Assembly: GCA_937884995.1 (NCBI GenBank)
Contig: CAKZZL010000036.1
Location: 62,001 to 126,000, forward strand
DNA length: 64,000 nucleotides
Source: an uncultured Clostridia bacterium
GTDB lineage: Bacteria > Bacillota > Clostridia > Oscillospirales > Acutalibacteraceae
Direction: 5' to 3'
The notes under the pieces are model-generated. The model searched no databases. It saw only the letters and a list, made by a program, of their open reading frames with translations, and was not told the DNA's origin. Below are positions 1 to 8,892 of this stretch, one piece after another. The position numbers and the translations under genes were made by a program. Numbering within the stretch: the first letter of the stretch is position 1; every line of letters starts with the position of its first letter.

Positions 1-306
1 CATGCAATCGACGGACCGCTGGACGAACTTGACCCGATTGATCAAAGTTACAACTTACAGGTTCAGTCCCCCGGTATAGAAAGAGAACTCACCAGAGATT
101 TTCATTTTGAGAATTATCTCGGTGAAAAAGTTTGGGTAAGACTTATACAATCATTTGAAGGCAGCCGGGATTACAAAGGAATACTTACTGCCTATGATGA
201 TGACAGTGTAACTATTTCTCTGGACGAAGAGACAGAGATGAACATAAAGAAAAAAGAGGCTTCGTGGATTAAAGCCGATGATTTTGGAGGTTTTGAAGAA
301 AAATGA
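1..306 (+). CDS. rimP: Ribosome maturation factor RimP (5' end missing)
   Basis: Reading frame 1 is open from the first base to a TGA at 304-306, giving the last 101 residues of a RimP-like protein. RimP binds the free 30S subunit and helps its late maturation. The visible part contains the conserved SPGIER-type segment (QSPGIERELT, about residues 23-32) and a C-terminal SH3-like half. The stop overlaps the nusA start (ATGA), the usual rimP-nusA coupling in Firmicutes, which supports the call. The N-terminal half lies outside the window. Confidence 0.88.
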   Translation, partial: HAIDGPLDELDPIDQSYNLQVQSPGIERELTRDFHFENYLGEKVWVRLIQSFEGSRDYKGILTAYDDDSVTISLDEETEMNIKKKEASWIKADDFGGFEEK

Positions 307-1445
307 GCAGAGCAAAAAAAGTAAAGAAAGATGACAAGGCAACCAGACTTAAAGAGTTCTTTGAGGCGGTTGACCAAATGAGAGAAGAAAAAGGCATAGA
401 TGTTGAGTATCTTTATGAAAAGATTGCTGAAGGAATCGAAAAAGCTGTCAGGAAGGAATATATAAAGGAAAAGGCTGACAGAAACGAAAACAACAAAGAA
501 GATTTCGTTACATGCGAGATTAATCCCGACGAACAGACCATAAGAGTATATATCCATCAGGAAATCGTTAAAAATGTGGAAAATCAATATACTCAGGTTT
601 CTCTGGATAAAGCTAAAGAAAGCATGAAGGATGCAAAGATCGGTGACACTCTCATAACGGATCTGGATACAATGTCACTCGGCAGAATAGCAGCCCAGAC
701 AGCAAAGCATGTTATCCGTCAGGGTATAAAGGAAGCTGAGCGCGGACAAGTAATCCGTGAATTCAAGCAAAAGAGCCAGGATCTTGTTTCTGCAAAAGTC
801 AGCAGAATCGACCCCGTAACAGGCAATCTCACTCTTGAGATAGGCAACGGAACAGCGATTCTTCCGAAGAGCGAACAAATACCTAATGAAAGTTTCTATG
901 AAGGAGAAAGCACAAAGGTATATGTTGTGGAAGTAAAAGAGACAGAAAGAGGTCCGAGAGTTATGATATCCCGTTCCAATCCAGGTCTCGTTAAACGCCT
1001 TTTCGAGCAGGAAGTTCCTGAGATTTATGACGGCATCGTCACAATTAAAGCAATTTCGCGTGATGCCGGCAGCCGCACAAAGATGGCTGTTTACTCAAGC
1101 GATGAAGATGTTGATCCTATCGGCGCATGTATCGGGCAAAAGGGTCTTCGTGTAAACAATATCGTTGAGTCAATAAACGGTGAGAAGATTGATATCGTTA
1201 AATACAGTGAGGATCCTGCTGAGTTTATTGCGGCATCTTTAGCTCCTGCCGATGTAATCGGTGTGGAGATTCTCGATGAGCAGCCCGAAGAAGGCAAAAA
1301 GGCTAAAAAGTCATGTCAGGTTACCGTACCGGATGGTCAGCTCTCGCTTGCTATCGGCAACGGTGGCCAGAATGTAAGGCTTGCAGCCCAGCTTACAGGC
1401 TGGAATATTGACATAAAGCCTGAAAGCGGTTTCTATGAAGGATAA
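303..1445 (+). CDS. nusA: Transcription termination/antitermination protein NusA
   Basis: 380 residues, the short Firmicutes form without the C-terminal acidic repeats of the enterobacterial protein. It binds RNA polymerase and nascent RNA and controls pausing, termination and antitermination. An N-terminal RNAP-binding domain (about 1-125) is followed by an S1 domain (about 130-200) and two KH domains (about 225-370). The KH GXXG-type loops are visible as GACIGQKGLR and AIGNGGQNVR. A GAGG Shine-Dalgarno lies near 287-291 inside rimP. Second gene of the conserved rimP-nusA-ylxR-ylxQ-infB-rbfA operon. Confidence 0.96.
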   Translation: MSRAKKVKKDDKATRLKEFFEAVDQMREEKGIDVEYLYEKIAEGIEKAVRKEYIKEKADRNENNKEDFVTCEINPDEQTIRVYIHQEIVKNVENQYTQVSLDKAKESMKDAKIGDTLITDLDTMSLGRIAAQTAKHVIRQGIKEAERGQVIREFKQKSQDLVSAKVSRIDPVTGNLTLEIGNGTAILPKSEQIPNESFYEGESTKVYVVEVKETERGPRVMISRSNPGLVKRLFEQEVPEIYDGIVTIKAISRDAGSRTKMAVYSSDEDVDPIGACIGQKGLRVNNIVESINGEKIDIVKYSEDPAEFIAASLAPADVIGVEILDEQPEEGKKAKKSCQVTVPDGQLSLAIGNGGQNVRLAAQLTGWNIDIKPESGFYEG

Positions 1446-1463
1446 TCTTAAAGGAGACAGTCA

Positions 1464-1736
1464 GTGAAACAGAAAAAAATACCCTTAAGACGCTGTAACG
1501 GATGCAATGAGCAGAAAGACAAAAGAGAGCTCATTCGTATTGTAAAAAACAATGAAGGACAAATAAGCCTGGACCTTACGGGCAAAGCAGCCGGCAGAGG
1601 CGCATATATATGTAATGATATAGAGTGTCTCAGAAAAGTAAGGAAAAGCAAGAGAATCGACAGAGTTTTTGATTGCAAAGTGCCCGACAGTGTCTACGAT
1701 GAACTTGAGGAGCAATTAAAAAACAATGAACAATAA
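1464..1736 (+). CDS. rnpM: YlxR/RnpM family RNA-binding protein
   Basis: 90 residues, GTG start at 1464 preceded by AAGGAG at 1451-1456. It is the DUF448/YlxR family, with the N-terminal RRCNGCNEQKDKRELIR signature and the GRGAYIC segment. In other Firmicutes the protein has been reported as a modulator of RNase P and a regulator of gene expression. It lies between nusA and an L7Ae-like gene, the conserved position. The end overlaps the next gene by 11 bases, so the two are probably translationally coupled. Confidence 0.93.
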   Translation: MKQKKIPLRRCNGCNEQKDKRELIRIVKNNEGQISLDLTGKAAGRGAYICNDIECLRKVRKSKRIDRVFDCKVPDSVYDELEEQLKNNEQ

Positions 1737-2052
1737 GCTAAAGGGCATCCTGGGTATTTGTCGAAAAGCCGGAAAGATGTCAATCGGTCATGATGCAGTG
1801 ATCGGGTCCGTAAAGAACGGACATGCAAAGCTTGTAATCTGTTGTGCTGATGCATCACAAAGATTAAAAAGAGAAATATCTGACGAATGCAGCTATATGG
1901 ACAGAGATGTTCCTTATGAAGAAGCAGCTTTTGATAAAAATGCATTATCCCTTGCAATAGGAAATCCGGCAGCAGTTATATCAATTGATGATGCCGGTTT
2001 TGCCAAAAAGGTTTACATCGAAATGACAGGAGGTAACGCCAGTGGCAGTTAA
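1726..2052 (+). CDS. L7Ae/YlxQ-like ribosomal/kink-turn-binding protein
   Basis: 108 residues. The sequence begins with NKLKGILGICRKAGKMSIG, typical of the bacterial YlxQ branch of the L7Ae/L30e/S12e/Gadd45 family, which binds kink-turn RNA. Its cellular role in bacteria is not settled. It starts inside the end of ylxR and ends 11 bases inside infB, matching the tight gene packing of this operon. Confidence 0.9.
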   Translation: MNNKLKGILGICRKAGKMSIGHDAVIGSVKNGHAKLVICCADASQRLKREISDECSYMDRDVPYEEAAFDKNALSLAIGNPAAVISIDDAGFAKKVYIEMTGGNASGS

Positions 2053-4453
2053 AAACAGCAAAAGAAAGATCAGTGAATTTGCAAAAGATTTTGATCTCGA
2101 TAGCAAAATACTGATTTCATTAGTAGAAAAATTTGATACAAGCGGTAAGAAACTAACGGCTTCATCCACAATTGAGGAAAAGGATTATGATATTCTTTTT
2201 GAATTAATCACATTGACAAGTACGGATGAAAACTTTATTCAATACTTCAGTGTAAAGCCGAAAGAAAAGCCGAAAAAGGAAGACGTAAAGAAAGAAGAAA
2301 AGCCTGAAGTTAAAGAAAAGGCAGAAGCTAAGAAAGAAAAGGCAGAAAGTCCGAAAGAAGCAGTAAAAGAAGAAAAGGCCGCAGGGGAAGATCTCTTTAA
2401 GAACTTTGCTTCAAAGGCCAAAGAGCCGAAGAAAAAAGATAAGGAAAACAAACCTTTACAGGCTCGTACAAAGGGTGAAATGAGACATATCGACACCCGT
2501 GCTTCCTCTTTTGATGCAGACAGGTATAACGAAAAATATGAAAATATCGCTCCTGCCAATTCCGGAAAACATGAAGGAGTCCAGAACAAACAGAAGATTA
2601 AGCAAAAATCCCAGCAATACAGAAAACAGGGCGGAATGCGTTCCAAAAAGCGCGAGACCGAAGCTGAGAGACTTAAGAGAATTGCAGAGCAGAGAGCAAA
2701 GAAGCCTCCGGTTATCACCGTCGGCGACGAAATCACAGTCGGTGAGCTTGCATCACGCTTAAAGATGACAGCCGCAGAGGTTATAAAGAAGCTCTTTGCA
2801 CTCGGTCAGATGTCAACAATCAATGATGTCATTGATTATGACACAGCTGAAATTGTTGCTACGGAACTCGGTGCCAAGGTTAACCGCGAAGTAATAGTAA
2901 CTATCGAGGAAAGAATTATAGATGATTCCGAAGATGCAGAAGAGGATCTTGTTATTCGCGATCCCGTAGTTTGTGTTATGGGCCACGTTGACCATGGTAA
3001 GACATCTCTTCTTGATGCAATCCGCAATACTGCAGTAACAGAAACCGAAGCTGGCGGAATCACTCAGCACATAGGTGCTTACAGAGTTGACTTAAACGGT
3101 CAGAAGATTACATTCCTTGATACACCCGGTCATGAAGCATTCACCACAATGCGTGCACGTGGCGCAATGGCAACGGATATTGCTGTACTTGTCGTTGCAG
3201 CCGACGACGGTATTATGCCTCAGACAATCGAGGCTATCAACCATGCAAAAGCCGCAGAAGTAAGCGTAATTGTTGCTATCAATAAGATGGATAAGGCAGA
3301 CGCTTCCGTAGACAGAGTTATGCAGCAGTTAACAGAGCACGGTCTTGTGCCCGAGGAATGGGGCGGTGACGTTATATGTGTTCCTGTTTCCGCAAAAACT
3401 CATATGGGTATTGACAAGCTTCTTGAAAACATACTCCTTGTTGCAGAAATAAAGGAACTCAAGGCTAATCCTAACCGTGCAGCAAAAGGTATTGTTATCG
3501 AGGCTCGTCTTGATAAAGGACGCGGTCCTGTCGCAACTCTTTTGGTACAAAAAGGCTCACTCAAAACCGGCGATATCGTTGTTGCCGGCTCAGCAGTAGG
3601 CCGTGTAAGAGTAATGCTTGACGACAAACATAAGAAAGTAAATGAAGCAGGCCCGTCTGTACCTGTTGAGATCACAGGACTTGATGCAGTTCCCCAGGGC
3701 GGAGATATATTCGATGCCGTTTCAGATGAGAAACTTGCACGTGCTCTTGTTGAACAGCGCAGACAGGAAGCAAAAGAAGAGCAGTTTAACCAATATCAGA
3801 AGGTTACGCTTGATACTCTCTTCTCATCTATCAATGCAGGTAAGATCAAGACTCTTAACCTTATTGTCAAAGCAGACGTTCAGGGTTCTGTTGAGGCTGT
3901 CAGACAAAGTCTTGAAAAACTTTCAAATGATGAAGTCGCAGTCAAAGTTATCCACGGCGGCGTTGGTGCGGTAAACGAATCAGATGTTATGCTTGCCAGC
4001 GCGTCCAATGCCATCATAGTAGGATTTAATGTAAGGCCGGACCCAGTTGCAGTTGAAATTGCAGAACGCGACGGCGTTGATATGAGAATGTACAGAGTTA
4101 TCTATGATTGCATCGAAGAGATTGAAGATGCTATCAAAGGTATGCTTGCTCCCAAATTCCGTGATGTTGAACTCGGACGTGCGGAAGTACGTAATGTATT
4201 TAAACTTTCCACTGCAGGAACTATTGCAGGAAGCTATGTTCTTGACGGTCAGGTTCAGAGAAATGCAAGAATCCGTGTTGTACGTGACGGTATAGTTATA
4301 ACGGATGATGCCATCTCATCTCTCAAGAGATTCAAAGATGACGTCAAGGAAGTATCCTCAGGTTATGAATGCGGTATCGGACTTGAGAAATTCAACGATA
4401 TCAAGGAAGGAGATATCCTTGAGGCATTTATTACCGAAGAATACAGAGACTAA
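2042..4453 (+). CDS. infB: Translation initiation factor IF-2
   Basis: 803 residues, GTG start at 2042 with AGGAGG at 2028-2033. IF-2 is the GTPase that delivers initiator tRNA and drives subunit joining. An N-terminal helical IF2_N-like segment (about 1-60) precedes a long lysine/glutamate-rich linker (about 70-225), a second IF2_N domain (about 226-280), the G domain from about 305 (G1 GHVDHGKT at 314-321, G3 DTPGH, G4 NKMD), and the C-terminal beta-barrel and tRNA-binding domains. Length and architecture are normal. Main gene of the operon; rbfA follows 11 bases later. Confidence 0.97.
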   Translation: MAVKNSKRKISEFAKDFDLDSKILISLVEKFDTSGKKLTASSTIEEKDYDILFELITLTSTDENFIQYFSVKPKEKPKKEDVKKEEKPEVKEKAEAKKEKAESPKEAVKEEKAAGEDLFKNFASKAKEPKKKDKENKPLQARTKGEMRHIDTRASSFDADRYNEKYENIAPANSGKHEGVQNKQKIKQKSQQYRKQGGMRSKKRETEAERLKRIAEQRAKKPPVITVGDEITVGELASRLKMTAAEVIKKLFALGQMSTINDVIDYDTAEIVATELGAKVNREVIVTIEERIIDDSEDAEEDLVIRDPVVCVMGHVDHGKTSLLDAIRNTAVTETEAGGITQHIGAYRVDLNGQKITFLDTPGHEAFTTMRARGAMATDIAVLVVAADDGIMPQTIEAINHAKAAEVSVIVAINKMDKADASVDRVMQQLTEHGLVPEEWGGDVICVPVSAKTHMGIDKLLENILLVAEIKELKANPNRAAKGIVIEARLDKGRGPVATLLVQKGSLKTGDIVVAGSAVGRVRVMLDDKHKKVNEAGPSVPVEITGLDAVPQGGDIFDAVSDEKLARALVEQRRQEAKEEQFNQYQKVTLDTLFSSINAGKIKTLNLIVKADVQGSVEAVRQSLEKLSNDEVAVKVIHGGVGAVNESDVMLASASNAIIVGFNVRPDPVAVEIAERDGVDMRMYRVIYDCIEEIEDAIKGMLAPKFRDVELGRAEVRNVFKLSTAGTIAGSYVLDGQVQRNARIRVVRDGIVITDDAISSLKRFKDDVKEVSSGYECGIGLEKFNDIKEGDILEAFITEEYRD

Positions 4454-4464
4454 GAGGTAGATAT

Positions 4465-4839
4465 ATGGCAGGTTATCGTATAAGCAGGACATCAGAAGAT
4501 ATAAAGCGCGAAATCGTTGCTGTTATACGAGAGTTGAAAGACCCCAGAGTCAAGGATAAAATACTTACAGTTGTTCGTGTCGATGTAAGTTCGGATTTAT
4601 CCTATGCAAAAGTATATATCAGTTCAATAAAAGGTATCGAGGACGCAAAAGAAGCTGTTAAAGGGCTGAAAAGTGCCGTTGGTATTATACGCCACGAAGT
4701 CGGCTCCAGGCTCCATTTGCGCAAGACTCCGGAACTGAGTTTCATTGCGGATGACTCAGTTGAACAAGGCATTGAAATTTTCCGAAAGATAAATGAGATT
4801 GGAAAGAAAGAAACAGAAGGTAAAAAAGATGAGGATTGA
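4465..4839 (+). CDS. rbfA: 30S ribosome-binding factor RbfA
   Basis: 124 residues. RbfA is a cold-shock-related assembly factor that binds the 30S subunit near the 5' end of 16S rRNA. A KH-like fold is indicated by the conserved LKDPRV segment near residue 22 and by RLHLRKTPELSF near residue 83. The start ATG at 4465 is preceded by an AGAGG-type ribosome site. The 3' end overlaps the following DHH phosphoesterase gene by 11 bases. Confidence 0.95.
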   Translation: MAGYRISRTSEDIKREIVAVIRELKDPRVKDKILTVVRVDVSSDLSYAKVYISSIKGIEDAKEAVKGLKSAVGIIRHEVGSRLHLRKTPELSFIADDSVEQGIEIFRKINEIGKKETEGKKDED

Positions 4840-5773
4840 TCTAAGAGAATGTGTCAACTTTTTAAAAGAACACGATGATTATCTGATACTCACCCACAGA
4901 AGCCCGGACGGAGATACTCTGGGCAGTGCCTTTGCGCTTCACAGAGCCTTCCAAAAAGTCGGTAAGAAGTCATTTGTCAGATGCGGTGATGAAATTCCAA
5001 AGAAATATTCATTTTTGTGGGAAGGCATAGCAAATGATCCCATCGACTTTAAGACAATCGTAACAGTTGATATAGCTGATCGCAAATTACTCGGTGAAAA
5101 ATTTGATGCTCTCTACGGGGACAAAGTGGATCTTTGTATAGATCACCACCTTGTAGAAAAAGAATATTCAAAATATACATATCTCGTAGATAAATCTTCA
5201 AATGCCGAAAACATTTTAGATGTTATAGATAAAATGAAAATAGAGGTTGATAAAGGAATTGCAGACTGCATATATTGCGGTATTGCGACGGATACAGGCT
5301 GTTTCCTTTTTTCAAACACAACTCCCGAAACGCACACATATGCAGCGAGAATGATAGATTCAGGTGCGGACATGCAATCAATTAACCGTGCTATGTTCGA
5401 AACCAGGACTAAATCATATATTGCGCTTGAAAAAAGAGCAATGGATACAATTGAATTCTTCTATGAGGGCAGAGTTGCCATTATGACCATCACACAACAG
5501 ATGTTCCGTGACAGTAATTCAAATGACGGTGAATGTGACGGCATTGCTTCCCTTCCCCGCAAAATAGAAGGAGTAATTTTCGGTGTTACAATGAGAGAGA
5601 GAGAAGACGGAAGCTACAAGGTATCCGTCAGAACATTCCCGCCTTATGATGCGGCTGCTGTATGCAGTCAGTTAGGCGGTGGCGGACATATCGGTGCTGC
5701 AGGTTATGAGTTTGATTGTCCTCTTGAAGAAGGTAAAAAACAGATCCTGAAAGTTTTGGAGGGCGCTCTTTAA
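4829..5773 (+). CDS. nrnA: DHH/DHHA1 phosphoesterase, NrnA-like oligoribonuclease/pAp phosphatase
   Basis: 314 residues from the ATG at 4829. That start is chosen because AGAAGG lies at about 4815-4820 and the protein then begins at the expected MRIDLRECVNF; an in-frame upstream start would only add residues shared with rbfA. NrnA-like enzymes degrade nano-RNAs and dephosphorylate pAp, and some relatives act on cyclic dinucleotides. Motifs seen: SPDGDTLGS (about 25-33), VDIADR, the DHH motif CIDHH near residue 103, and the DHHA1 GGGGHIGAAG near the C terminus. It lies between rbfA and truB, as in many Firmicutes, and its TAA overlaps the truB ATG. Confidence 0.92.
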   Translation: MRIDLRECVNFLKEHDDYLILTHRSPDGDTLGSAFALHRAFQKVGKKSFVRCGDEIPKKYSFLWEGIANDPIDFKTIVTVDIADRKLLGEKFDALYGDKVDLCIDHHLVEKEYSKYTYLVDKSSNAENILDVIDKMKIEVDKGIADCIYCGIATDTGCFLFSNTTPETHTYAARMIDSGADMQSINRAMFETRTKSYIALEKRAMDTIEFFYEGRVAIMTITQQMFRDSNSNDGECDGIASLPRKIEGVIFGVTMREREDGSYKVSVRTFPPYDAAAVCSQLGGGGHIGAAGYEFDCPLEEGKKQILKVLEGAL

Positions 5774-6663
5774 TGACAGGAATCATATGTCTTGATAAAG
5801 ATTCCGATATTAGCTCTTTCAGAGCAATAAAAAAGCTTAGAGCCATTTTAGGCATAGAGAAGGCCGGTCATACCGGCACTCTCGATCCTATGGCAACCGG
5901 GCTTTTGGTTGTTATGCTCGGTAATTGCACACGCTTTATTGACTTTCTGCCGGAAAGCGATAAGTCATACACGGCAAGAGTTAAGTTGGGCATAAGCACA
6001 AACACCCTGGATATTACGGGAGAAGTATTATCCCGTTCTTCAGTGAATCTCTCAGAAGAAGATATACAAAAAGTTGCAAAGGGATTTATAGGGAAGATAT
6101 CTCAGACACCTCCCATGTTCTCCGCCATACAAAAAGACGGCAAAAGGCTCTATGAACTTGCAAGGCAAGGCATAGAGATTGAAAGGGAAAGCCGGGAAAT
6201 AGAAATATCAAAGCTTGAAATATATGATTTTGATAATGATGAGTTTTCCGTGGATGTTTCATGTTCTGCAGGAACATATATACGTTCACTCGCAGATGAT
6301 ATGGGAAAAGCTCTTGGCTGCGGTGCATGTCTTAAATCTCTGAGAAGAACTGCAGCAAACGGCTTTAATATAGAAAAAGCTTTGACTTTGGATGAAATAA
6401 GCAAAATGACAAAGGAAGGCAAAATCAATGATTTCATAATGCCTATAGAAAAGGCTTTGAGTGCGTATCCAGCAATAAAAGTAACAGAGCCTCAGGCTAA
6501 ACGTTTTCATAACGGCGGAGCACTGGACATGGACAGAATAAAGACAGCAGAAATATCAAAGTCAGATATCTACTGTGTATATTCTCATAGCGGACAATTT
6601 CAAGGCCTCGCAGAGATATCGGATAATGAGCTTAAACCTAGGAGGGTTTTTGTCTTTGAATAA
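5773..6663 (+). CDS. truB: tRNA pseudouridine(55) synthase TruB
   Basis: 296 residues. Makes pseudouridine at position 55 in the T-loop of tRNAs. The catalytic loop GHTGTLDPMATGLL has the active-site aspartate at residue 38. CSAGTYIRSLADD and the C-terminal PUA-like part (about 230-296) are also present. The start overlaps the stop of nrnA (TAATG), so translation is probably coupled; ribF follows with an 8-base overlap. Confidence 0.96.
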   Translation: MTGIICLDKDSDISSFRAIKKLRAILGIEKAGHTGTLDPMATGLLVVMLGNCTRFIDFLPESDKSYTARVKLGISTNTLDITGEVLSRSSVNLSEEDIQKVAKGFIGKISQTPPMFSAIQKDGKRLYELARQGIEIERESREIEISKLEIYDFDNDEFSVDVSCSAGTYIRSLADDMGKALGCGACLKSLRRTAANGFNIEKALTLDEISKMTKEGKINDFIMPIEKALSAYPAIKVTEPQAKRFHNGGALDMDRIKTAEISKSDIYCVYSHSGQFQGLAEISDNELKPRRVFVFE

Positions 6664-7543
6664 GAAAAAAGCTTTGGCTCTCGGCAACTTTGACGGTTTA
6701 CATATGGGTCATGCCGAAGTTATTAAGAAAATCACGGAAACGAAAAATGAATATGAACCGTGCGCCTTGCTTTTTGATGAGCACCCATTAAAAGTTTTAA
6801 GAGGTATAGATCCACCTCTTCTCACTACGAACGAGGAAAGAATAAGGATATTAAAGGAAGCCGGTGTCAGACCGATAATTATTCATTTCTCCGAAATCAT
6901 GAATCTGAGTCCTGAAGAATTTGTAGGAAATTTTCTGATTTCAATGCAAGTCGGAGCAGTTTCATGCGGTAATAATTATCATTTTGCAAAAAATGCAGAA
7001 GGCGATATCAAAATTTTATTTGAGTTATCAAAAAAATATGATATACTCTTAAGTGTAGCTGATGATGTAACTTACAAAGGGAAACTTATCAGCTCGAGCA
7101 GAATCCGGGAGACGCTTTGCAAAGGTATGGTAAAAGATGCCAATGCAATGCTGGGAAGACCATATAGCTATACGCTTCCTGTGAGTCAAGGAAATCATAT
7201 AGGAAACACACTCGGTTTTCCGACAATAAACCAAAAAATTCCCGATGAATATATTAAACTTCGTTTCGGTGTATACCTGACAAAAGTTTTTACAAATGGT
7301 AAATTTTATCCTGCAATCACAAATTTCGGTGTACGTCCGACAATAGGAAAAAGCGATTTGCTTTCTGAGACATACATTTTGGACTTTGATGAAAAGCTTT
7401 ATGGTCAAAATGTATCAGTCTCCTTCATTGATTTTATGAGAGATGAAAAGAAATTTGACTCTCTTGAAAAACTCAAAGAGCAAATCCTCAAAGACAAGAA
7501 AGAAGCTGTTAGATTTTTTGACAGTGAAATATATACAAACTGA
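6656..7543 (+). CDS. ribF: Bifunctional riboflavin kinase/FAD synthetase
   Basis: 295 residues from a TTG at 6656. I chose TTG because GGAGGG at 6641-6646 sits at the right distance and the protein then begins NKKKALALGNFDGLHMGH, the normal RibF N terminus; upstream in-frame codons belong to truB. The enzyme phosphorylates riboflavin to FMN and adenylates it to FAD. The N-terminal nucleotidyltransferase domain has GNFDGLHMGH (about 9-18). The C-terminal flavokinase domain starts near residue 165 with GRPYSYTLPV and has the GFPTIN motif. Its product would feed the flavin-rich Rnf complex encoded nearby, though this link is only inferred. Confidence 0.93.
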   Translation: MNKKKALALGNFDGLHMGHAEVIKKITETKNEYEPCALLFDEHPLKVLRGIDPPLLTTNEERIRILKEAGVRPIIIHFSEIMNLSPEEFVGNFLISMQVGAVSCGNNYHFAKNAEGDIKILFELSKKYDILLSVADDVTYKGKLISSSRIRETLCKGMVKDANAMLGRPYSYTLPVSQGNHIGNTLGFPTINQKIPDEYIKLRFGVYLTKVFTNGKFYPAITNFGVRPTIGKSDLLSETYILDFDEKLYGQNVSVSFIDFMRDEKKFDSLEKLKEQILKDKKEAVRFFDSEIYTN

Positions 7544-7556
7544 AAGGATTGATAAA

Positions 7557-8768
7557 ATGTTATTAGCAGAAAAGGCTTTTTGCCGTGTTTATCAAAAAGT
7601 GTTCTTCATTTTTGAATGCTTCCTTGACTGGTCGGAACCTCAGCTTTTAACAGGCCCCGGTGCAGTAAGAAAACTTCCGGCACTTGTTAAGGAAAAAGGC
7701 GTTAAAAAGGTTTTGATTGTTACAGATAAGGGCCTTACAAGCCTCGGACTTCCGAACGGACTTATGGAAGAACTTGACAAGGCAGGGATCGGCTATGTTG
7801 TATATGACGGTGTTCAGCCCAATCCTTCTGTAGACAATATTGAAGAAGCAAGAAGAATGTATGTTGACAATATGTGTGAAGGCATTATCGCATTCGGCGG
7901 CGGATCTCCGATGGATTGTGCAAAACTTGCAGGTGCCAGAGTTGTCAAGCCTAATCAACCTGTTCTTAAGATGAGAGGTGTAATGAAGATATTAAAGAAG
8001 CTTCCTCCTTTCTTTGCTGTTCCGACAACAGCAGGTACAGGTTCAGAGACTACTCTTGCAGCAGTTGTATCAAACCCGCAGACACATGAAAAGAATTCAT
8101 GTAATGATCCATCACTTCGTCCGAAGTATGCGGTTCTGGATCCGGAACTCACAATAGGACTTCCTCCCCATATTACTTCGACTACAGGTCTTGATGCTCT
8201 CACACATGCAATTGAAGCATATATAGGAAAGAGCAATGTAAGATCAACACGTGAATATGCTGAAAAGGCAACTAAGCTTATATTTGAAAACCTTGAAATG
8301 GCATATAAGGATGGAAAGAATATTGAAGCAAGAAACCAGATGCTTCTCGCATCATATTATGCAGGTATGGCATTCACAAGAGCTTATGTAGGTTATGTTC
8401 ATGCTATAGCACATAATCTCGGCGGTCAATACGGTATCCCACACGGCCTTGCAAATGCAGTAATTCTTCCCGTAGTTCTTGAAGCTTACGGTAGCGCTGT
8501 TTATCCTCAGCTTGCAAAGCTGGCCGATATTGTCGGCATCACAGGCAGCAGCATTGCAGACAAGGCTCAGAAATTCATTGCTGAGATATATGCTATGAAT
8601 GACAGAATGAGCATCCCGAAGGGCTTTACTCAGATTAAGGAAGAAGACATTCCTACAATCGTTGCACGAGCTCTTAAAGAAGGTAACCCTCTTTATCCTG
8701 TACCTGTAATCTGGGACAAGACTCAAATGACAGCAGTTGTAAGGTCATTGATGTTAAACGAAGAATAA
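7557..8768 (+). CDS. Iron-containing (group III) alcohol dehydrogenase
   Basis: 403 residues from the ATG at 7557 (GAAAGGA at 7542-7548). NAD(P)-dependent metal alcohol dehydrogenase of the Fe-ADH fold; the substrate cannot be read from sequence. Nucleotide-binding GGGSPMD is at 114-120 and PTTAGTGSE at 156-164. The four metal ligands expected for the family are in place: Asp213, His217, His282 and His296, with the usual 14-residue spacing between the last two. It starts 13 bases after ribF and ends before a clear terminator, so it probably shares the ribF transcript, which is unusual company for a catabolic enzyme. The hydrophobic N-terminal stretch at 13-24 also occurs in some family members and is not a signal peptide. 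Confidence 0.9.
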   Translation: MLLAEKAFCRVYQKVFFIFECFLDWSEPQLLTGPGAVRKLPALVKEKGVKKVLIVTDKGLTSLGLPNGLMEELDKAGIGYVVYDGVQPNPSVDNIEEARRMYVDNMCEGIIAFGGGSPMDCAKLAGARVVKPNQPVLKMRGVMKILKKLPPFFAVPTTAGTGSETTLAAVVSNPQTHEKNSCNDPSLRPKYAVLDPELTIGLPPHITSTTGLDALTHAIEAYIGKSNVRSTREYAEKATKLIFENLEMAYKDGKNIEARNQMLLASYYAGMAFTRAYVGYVHAIAHNLGGQYGIPHGLANAVILPVVLEAYGSAVYPQLAKLADIVGITGSSIADKAQKFIAEIYAMNDRMSIPKGFTQIKEEDIPTIVARALKEGNPLYPVPVIWDKTQMTAVVRSLMLNEE

Positions 8769-8789
8769 AATCCATATATCAAAAAAATG

Positions 8790-8822
8790 AGCAGGCAGTC
8801 ATACGATTGTCTGCTTTATTTA
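8790..8822 (+). terminator. Intrinsic terminator of the nusA-infB-ribF-adh operon
   Basis: An 11-bp stem (AGCAGGCAGTC at 8790-8800 with GATTGTCTGCT at 8805-8815, counting G-U pairs) closes a 4-base loop and is followed by TTATTTAT. It lies 21 bases after the dehydrogenase stop. Confidence 0.8.
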
Positions 8823-8837
8823 TCTTGAAATTCATAT

Positions 8838-8873
8838 GCAAAAAATCAAGGCTCCGGGAAATCCGAAGCCTTG
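8838..8873 (-). terminator. Intrinsic terminator of the sugar transporter gene, probably bidirectional
   Basis: A stem formed by CAAGGCTTCGG and its partner around 8847-8873 lies 20 bases beyond the transporter stop on the minus strand and is followed there by GATTTTTTG. On the plus strand the same stem is also followed by a T run, so it can stop transcription from both sides. Confidence 0.75.
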
Positions 8874-8892
8874 AAAGTTATTTTTTTTATTA

